This document shows positions 59,817 to 64,000 of a stretch of 64,000 bases of DNA, one piece after another. The notes beneath the pieces are model-generated. The model had not been told where the DNA came from. It ran no database searches and worked only from the letters and a program-made list of their open reading frames with translations. This DNA is from an uncultured Dysosmobacter sp. Its GTDB lineage: Bacteria; Bacillota; Clostridia; Oscillospirales; Oscillospiraceae. A program made the position numbers and the translations under genes. Where the stretch lies: assembly GCF_947631165.1 (NCBI RefSeq), contig NZ_CANRKH010000005.1:58257-122256 (forward strand), in the 5' to 3' direction. Each line of letters begins with the position of its first letter. Position 1 is the first letter of the stretch.

Positions 59817-60800
59817 ATGAAAAAGATTTGGATAGGAGAGGTCCTTCGTGATTGCGAATCCAAAGCGAGTGAGCGTCCGAAACTGACTATTCCGCAGCAA
59901 GTTGCCTATATGCGAGACGTAAAAGGGATTAAATTTAATATTGTTGATGAAACCCACGCTGAAGAATTTCTCCGAGAAAATAATTATTACTTCAAGATCA
60001 AAGCATTTGAAAAGAACTATTCTAAATATACAAGCGGTGAAAACGCAGGTAAATATTATGAATTAGAATTTGCATATCTCCAAGAACTGTCAACCCTTGA
60101 TATGTATCTCCGGGAGATTGTTCTATCCATGACACTTGACATAGAACATTATCTTAAAGTCCAATTATTAAAAAATATTTCTGACAATACAAATGAGGAT
60201 GGTTATTCCATTGTAAGTGAGTTCCTTTCTATGCAACCGCAAGTGTCTCAAAGTATTCAAGATAAGGCCGAAAACTCATACTGCGAAGATCTCATTCGGA
60301 AGTATTCAGACAAATTTGCTATCTGGACTATTGTGGAAGTTCTTTCGTTTGGTGATTTATTAAATCTCTGTGGTGTTTATTATGGCAAATATCCTAACTC
60401 ACAAATAAAGATTGGAAACTTTCGTATCGTTAAGTTTTTGAGAAATGCCGCAGCACATAACAATTGCTTGATAAATAATTTAGCAGACAATTCAAGCAAC
60501 GGATTTACTCAAAACCGAGAGGCAAATGGTTTTGTTTCATCTATTGGTAGCATCTCTTCGAATGTTAGAAGAAAGAAAATGGGAAATCGTTTTGTTCATG
60601 ACTTTGTTGTTATGTTGTGCTGCTTTAACAATATTGTGAGTAGCCCTGGCGTCAAAAAGTACCAACTGCTAAAACTAAAAGATCTAATAGACTCTCGGTT
60701 TACTTCACATAGGGATTATTTCTCCGGCAATATGCTGCTCTGCTCAAATTACGACTTCATCAAAAAAGTTGTTGACAAATTTGCTGAGAGCTGCGTATAA
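59817..60800 (+). CDS. Abi_2/AbiD-F-family abortive-infection protein (HEPN-like)
   Basis: 327 aa, helical, no membrane segment. It matches the Abi_2 pattern: TIPQQVAYMRDVKGIKF near the start, FLRENNYYFKIKAF (~45), LDMYLREIVLSMTLDIEHYL (~96) and KFLRNAAAHNN, whose Arg209-x4-His214 is the HEPN RNase signature. AbiD/F-like proteins abort phage growth, presumably by RNA cleavage. ATG 59817 lies 9 nt after GGGG; TTG 59802 and ATG 59808 are alternatives. It is markedly AT-richer than the rest of the element, so probably a recent cargo gene. Confidence 0.82.
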   Translation: MKKIWIGEVLRDCESKASERPKLTIPQQVAYMRDVKGIKFNIVDETHAEEFLRENNYYFKIKAFEKNYSKYTSGENAGKYYELEFAYLQELSTLDMYLREIVLSMTLDIEHYLKVQLLKNISDNTNEDGYSIVSEFLSMQPQVSQSIQDKAENSYCEDLIRKYSDKFAIWTIVEVLSFGDLLNLCGVYYGKYPNSQIKIGNFRIVKFLRNAAAHNNCLINNLADNSSNGFTQNREANGFVSSIGSISSNVRRKKMGNRFVHDFVVMLCCFNNIVSSPGVKKYQLLKLKDLIDSRFTSHRDYFSGNMLLCSNYDFIKKVVDKFAESCV

Positions 60801-60840
60801 TAAACCTGTAGCACAAAAGGATAGTAATGTATTCTTTTCA

Positions 60841-60873
60841 GGGACTGGTGCCTGCACCGGTCCCGTTTTTCTT
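60841..60873 (+). terminator. Terminator after the Abi gene
   Basis: GGGACTGGTG, loop, CACCGGTCCCGTTTTTC. Confidence 0.8.
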
Positions 60874-60970
60874 TACTATGGCAAATTCATTTGCCTTTAG
60901 TTACGTGTGATGTAGATATTATTTTACTTTTCATAACCTAATAACATGGTATTATTTTTACTTGATTAAA

Positions 60971-61010
60971 GTTCAACAAAAATTCAACTCCGTTACAAAA
61001 AGTTGAATTA
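60971..61010. promoter_or_regulatory. Putative integrase arm-type sites, right
   Basis: GTTCAACAAA, AATTCAACTC and inverted AGTTGAATTA; the surrounding 60874-61106 is AT-rich and gene-free, with three AAACGATA strings. Confidence 0.55.
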
Positions 61011-61106
61011 TTTTACTAAACGATACAAAACGATAAAATCAAAAAAGCTAGTATTTCCAATACTTTGCGGCACATTATTAAACGATAAAAAACGCATTAT
61101 TTTGAA

Positions 61107-61151
61107 CTCATAACCCGGAGGTCGCAGGTTCAAGTCCTGTCTCCGCAACCA
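61107..61151 (+). other. attR core (45 bp partial tRNA-fMet)
   Basis: An exact copy of the tRNA-fMet 3' 45 bp. The 5' half of a tRNA is absent here, so it is an attachment scar, not a gene. Confidence 0.95.
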
Positions 61152-61155
61152 GCTC

Positions 61156-61219
61156 AGGAATTCCCAACACCGTTCTGTTTCCGGCTTGCGCCGAAAACTG
61201 TACTCTGTTGGGAATTCCT
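61156..61219. repeat. Two-tier stem-loop next to attR
   Basis: AGGAATTCCCAACA / TGTTGGGAATTCCT 14-bp perfect arms enclose a second stem TTTCCGGC TTGC GCCGAAA. It was probably the original sequence downstream of tRNA-fMet before integration. Confidence 0.7.
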
Positions 61220-61319
61220 TCGCTTTTCGCCCCGCAAACGCTCCGCTGGTTTACGGGGCGAGAGGGACGGGGGATACGGCCTGTTGAAGGGGAAATCGGT
61301 TTTACCTCTTTATTTCATA

Positions 61320-61405
61320 ACTCCCCAGAACCGCAACGGTTCTGGGGAGTTTATCTGCCAAAACGCGGTCCCGCGAGATCTTCTTCTCTGCGGGACTGCG
61401 TTTTG
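61320..61405 (-). terminator. Double hairpin downstream of the sugar kinase
   Basis: ACTCCCCAGAACCG/CGGTTCTGGGGAGT (61320-61352) and CAAAACGC.GTCCCGC / GCGGGAC.GCGTTTTG (61359-61405). Both are stable stems in the otherwise gene-free stretch 61152-61499. Confidence 0.65.
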
Positions 61406-61499
61406 TTTCGATTCCCGTTTACAGCCTTTTCAGCCGGACCCGCCAAGCGGCGAGCCTTCATCCGGGGCATTTTTCCGACATCACGCGGCGGATCTCATG

Positions 61500-62381
61500 T
61501 CAATAGAACTCCTTGATATAGTCCAGCACGTCCTGACGGGTCCCCTGGAAGGGGCCGGGAGTCTCCATTTTCAGCGAGACCAATGCGGTGCAGTACAGAA
61601 GCGCTTCCTTGATGTCCGCCCGCTGCCGCTCGGTGATGTAGCCGGCGAAGGTGGTGTCGCCCCGGCCGGTGCGGCCCGACAGGTTCCGGGCCTTGATGGG
61701 GCAGGTGTAGATCTCCTTGCCGTCGTAAGCCAGGACCTCGGTGTTGTGGGTTATCAGAACCTCCTTGGCGCCCCAGCTGTGCAGCAGCTTGGCGGCCTCC
61801 GCCCGGTCCGTCAGGCCGGTGAGGATCTCTGCCTCGGCGGCATCGGTCTTAAGATAGTCGATGTAGGGGAGGTACTCCTTCTTCTCCGCCCAGTCGTGGA
61901 AGGCCATGGTCTTGTCCGGCTCCACATGGCGCAGCAGACACTGGACGTCCACTGCCACCTTGCCGTGCTTGGCGGCTTCGGCGAATAGGGCACCGTCAAA
62001 ATCGCCGTACACCAGACCGGCGAAATGATATATCTTGGTCTCGATGTCCGGCAGCTCCTCAAATTTGAAGGGGTCGCAGACGCCCATGGAAGTGCAGGCC
62101 CGCTTTTCCTTATCGGCGGTGAAATACTGGTTGCGGATGGAGCAGGTGGCCTGGGAGGGCTTCCAGTACACATCGGCGCCGGAGCCGGCGAAACGGTCCT
62201 CCACATTGGCGTCGGCGGGGTTCAGCTTGGTAAAAAGAGCGGTCCTGTTGCCGCTTTTGGCTGCCGCGAAGCCAGAGGCCACCACCGCGCCGCCGACCTC
62301 TTTGCGCTCGTTGCCCTGATAGTCGATGTTATGGTCCAAAGACACGGGACCGATCACCAATACGTCGTATGTTTTGCTCAT
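61500..62381 (-). CDS. PfkB-family carbohydrate/nucleoside kinase
   Basis: 293 aa ribokinase-like fold. The C-terminal signature appears as SGRTGRGDTTFAGYI (~245-259), where GxGD supplies the catalytic Asp. N-terminal GGAVVASGFAAAKSGNRT is the sugar-binding entry and TKLNPAD the next strand. Substrate (sugar, sugar acid, inositol derivative) unclear. RBS AAGGAGG precedes ATG 62381. Same strand as the LacI regulator, 75 bp apart. Confidence 0.88.
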   Translation of the reverse strand: MSKTYDVLVIGPVSLDHNIDYQGNERKEVGGAVVASGFAAAKSGNRTALFTKLNPADANVEDRFAGSGADVYWKPSQATCSIRNQYFTADKEKRACTSMGVCDPFKFEELPDIETKIYHFAGLVYGDFDGALFAEAAKHGKVAVDVQCLLRHVEPDKTMAFHDWAEKKEYLPYIDYLKTDAAEAEILTGLTDRAEAAKLLHSWGAKEVLITHNTEVLAYDGKEIYTCPIKARNLSGRTGRGDTTFAGYITERQRADIKEALLYCTALVSLKMETPGPFQGTRQDVLDYIKEFY

Positions 62382-62456
62382 AGCTGCCTCCTTGAATCTG
62401 TGTTTTTATCGGGATATTCGGGCCTTTGCCCGCTGGATGCGGTTTGGGGAACGCCC

Positions 62457-63473
62457 TTATAGGCGGCGGCAGGTCTGCCGTTCCACCAGAGCGGGCGCCA
62501 GCAGCTTCCGGGTGTACTCCCCCCGGTCCTCGCTGTTGATCAGTTCCATCAGCACCTGGACGCCGGAGCGGGCCACCGCCTCCGGCCGCCGGGAGATGGT
62601 AGTGAGGCGGATCTTGGGCAGGGCGGCGTAGTCGATATTATCGAAGCCGATGAGGGACACCTGTTCCGGGATGGAGACGCCCAGCTCATCCGCTGCCTGA
62701 AGAACGCCCAGGGCCAGCAGGTCCGAGGCGGCGAAAATGGCGGTTTGGCGGAAGGGGGCCAGAAACAGCTCCCGGGCCAGCTGGAGGCCGGCGACGATGC
62801 TGGAGCGCCCGGTGGGATTTTCTACGGTGGACACCTGCATCCCCAGCTCCCCGGCAGTGTCCACAAAGCCTTTGTGGCGCAGCAGGTGGGCGAAGCTGTC
62901 CCGCCGCAGGCCCAGATACACCACGTCCTGATGGCCCAGGCCGTGGAGGTATTGGGCGGCCAGACGGCTGCCGGCGTAATTGTCGATGCAGACGGAGCTG
63001 CACTCCCAAGCGGTATCCATGGACATGCAGTTGGCCAGCAGCACGATGGGCACCGCCGCCTGATACCGGCGCAGCAGCTCCCGGGTCCCGGGAACGGCGC
63101 CGGTCAGCAGGATGCCGTCGACCCGCTGGCTGATGAGAAAGTCGAACAGAGCGTTCAGGTCCCCGTCCTCTGAGCGGATGCCGCACAGCATGACCTGATA
63201 GCCGAACTGCCGGGCGCAGGTCTCAATGTGCAGGGCCAGGGCGGCATAAAACGGCTCGGCGATGTCCGGAAGGATCACGCCGATAACGTGGGTACGGCTG
63301 GAAATGAGGCTGCGGGCCAGCAGGTTGGTGCGGTAGCCCTCCTGCCGGCAGATGTCCAGGACCCGCTCCTTGGTCTCCGGATTGATCTCCGGCGCGTCGT
63401 TCAGGGCACGGGAGACCGTGGTGACAGAGACCCCCGCCAGCCGGGCGATATCCTTGATGGTCACGTGCTTCAT
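62457..63473 (-). CDS. LacI-family transcriptional regulator
   Basis: 338 aa. The N-terminal HTH and hinge (TIKDIARLAGVSVTTVSRAL, then LLARSLISSRTHVIGVILPD) and periplasmic-binding-protein-like effector domain (SLIGFDNIDYAALPKIRLTT) are complete. RBS AAAGGAGG precedes ATG 63473. AACGTTTGC-centred sites upstream and in front of the divergent transporter gene suggest autoregulation and control of sugar uptake. Confidence 0.95.
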   Translation of the reverse strand: MKHVTIKDIARLAGVSVTTVSRALNDAPEINPETKERVLDICRQEGYRTNLLARSLISSRTHVIGVILPDIAEPFYAALALHIETCARQFGYQVMLCGIRSEDGDLNALFDFLISQRVDGILLTGAVPGTRELLRRYQAAVPIVLLANCMSMDTAWECSSVCIDNYAGSRLAAQYLHGLGHQDVVYLGLRRDSFAHLLRHKGFVDTAGELGMQVSTVENPTGRSSIVAGLQLARELFLAPFRQTAIFAASDLLALGVLQAADELGVSIPEQVSLIGFDNIDYAALPKIRLTTISRRPEAVARSGVQVLMELINSEDRGEYTRKLLAPALVERQTCRRL

Positions 63474-63516
63474 GGGGACCTCCTTTCACCGGAGACTTTG
63501 GCCCGCCTGTTTGATT

Positions 63517-63530
63517 GGTAACGTTTGCAA
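63517..63530. promoter_or_regulatory. Candidate LacI operator 1
   Basis: GGTAACGTTTGCAA, 44 bp upstream of the lacI-like start; shares AACGTTTGCA with site 2. Confidence 0.6.
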
Positions 63531-63762
63531 ATTTTTACTAAAAACAGACCAGACATAGGGGAAGCCCCCCGATCCCGCTGAAAACCAGGATGATGAGAGC
63601 CTGTGGTTCCATAAAAAGCGGAATATCGCAGGGGGAGAACGAAAAATGGTATCGTTTTCACTGGAACTATTATACCAAATGGAAGGACAGGAAGATATTA
63701 TGCAAATGTAATAAAAAAATTTAACTCACATAGTGATTAATGTGAAAAATGCGGAAAGAGCC

Positions 63763-63792
63763 TTGACAATCATCCCTGCGAAATGCTAAGGT
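63763..63792 (+). promoter_or_regulatory. Promoter of the rightward transporter gene
   Basis: TTGACA (63763-63768), 18-bp spacer, TAAGGT (63787-63792). Operator 2 lies just downstream. The remainder of 63474-63890 holds no gene. Confidence 0.6.
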
Positions 63793-63806
63793 ATTTACAC
63801 GAAGTT

Positions 63807-63820
63807 GAAAACGTTTGCAT
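63807..63820. promoter_or_regulatory. Candidate LacI operator 2
   Basis: GAAAACGTTTGCAT, just downstream of the promoter, a position that would block transcription. Confidence 0.6.
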
Positions 63821-63890
63821 AAATTTTCGCAAAGCGCACGCGTTTCCCGCTTTCGAAGAATCCAGGAAAGAGAGAGGGTGTCTTCCCGCG

Positions 63891-64000
63891 ATGAAACCAA
63901 ACGAGCAAAGCTACTCGAAGAGCCGGCGCCTGAAGAACCAGATAAAAGCGGTCATCACGAATCCGTACAACGTGATCGTGCTGATCGCCATCGTTCTGCT
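63891..64000 (+). CDS. Membrane protein, probably ABC transporter permease, 3' truncated by window edge
   Basis: Only 36 full codons are visible: MKPNEQSYSKSRRLKNQIKA, then VITNPYNVIVLIAIVLL, a polar N-terminus running into a hydrophobic helix. This is typical of the first membrane segment of an ABC permease. Preceded by AGAGAGAGGG and by a promoter with a LacI-type operator, which supports a carbohydrate transporter. The family call is tentative. Confidence 0.5.
   Translation, partial: MKPNEQSYSKSRRLKNQIKAVITNPYNVIVLIAIVL

Noticed and set aside
61107..61151. Second tRNA-Met gene
   Set aside because: Only the 3' 45 bp are present; no acceptor 5' strand or D-arm. It is attR.

Overview
The window is a GC-rich, strictly anaerobic Firmicutes chromosome segment, most like a gut Oscillospiraceae (Flavonifractor/Lawsonibacter/Oscillibacter-type) genome. 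This is inferred from gene content: S-layer-homology proteins, a single-chain pyruvate:ferredoxin oxidoreductase, HemZ, a SpoVB-like flippase, RidA/tryptophanase-type amino-acid catabolism, and TTG/GTG starts behind AGGAGG sites. No 16S or marker comparison was possible.

Layout. (1) 1-5 kb: 3' part of an acidic S-layer protein, a small tail-fibre-like protein and a sodium-dependent NSS transporter. (2) 5-9 kb: an amino-acid catabolic cluster (tryptophanase-like lyase and RidA with the transporter downstream on the minus strand) and a divergent YheO/DauR-like regulator. (3) 9.5-28 kb: housekeeping genes: D,D-carboxypeptidase, pgi, P-loop protein, SLH/GH18-like protein, recJ-relA-dtd-MBL-hemZ, nucleoside kinase, zinc-ribbon/punA, flippase, mazG, HU, S4 protein. 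(4) 28.6-42.5 kb: a catabolic island between two S4 paralogues: GntR regulator, D-2-hydroxyacid dehydrogenase, PFOR, DUF169 protein, tripartite tricarboxylate transporter and a LarA-like isomerase, followed by decayed genes. The parts fit import of a hydroxy-carboxylate, stereo-inversion, oxidation to a 2-oxoacid and ferredoxin-linked conversion to an acyl-CoA. (5) 42.6-46.1 kb: S4 paralogue, a histidine-kinase-like protein without a visible phospho-acceptor His, mnmA, tRNA-Leu and initiator tRNA-Met. (6) 46.1-61.15 kb: a 15-kb integrated element bounded by 45-bp copies of the tRNA-fMet 3' end. It has integrase, repressor, excisionase-like, replication and helicase genes, a terminase-small-like gene, a lone tail tape-measure gene, a sigma-like factor, a second regulatory switch and an Abi/HEPN defence gene, but no recognisable capsid, portal or large terminase. 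It looks like a phage satellite (PICI-like) or a reduced prophage. (7) 61.5-64 kb: PfkB sugar kinase, LacI regulator and the start of a membrane protein, probably an ABC permease.

The chromosome also carries three dispersed repeat families: a 164-bp element with about 20-bp terminal inverted repeats (four copies), a TA-flanked 267-273-bp MITE (two copies, one apparently inserted at the edge of a third repeat), and a palindrome-rich element (two copies). There is also an exact 210-bp tandem duplication of the pgi 3' end and a 24-bp triplication inside hemZ.
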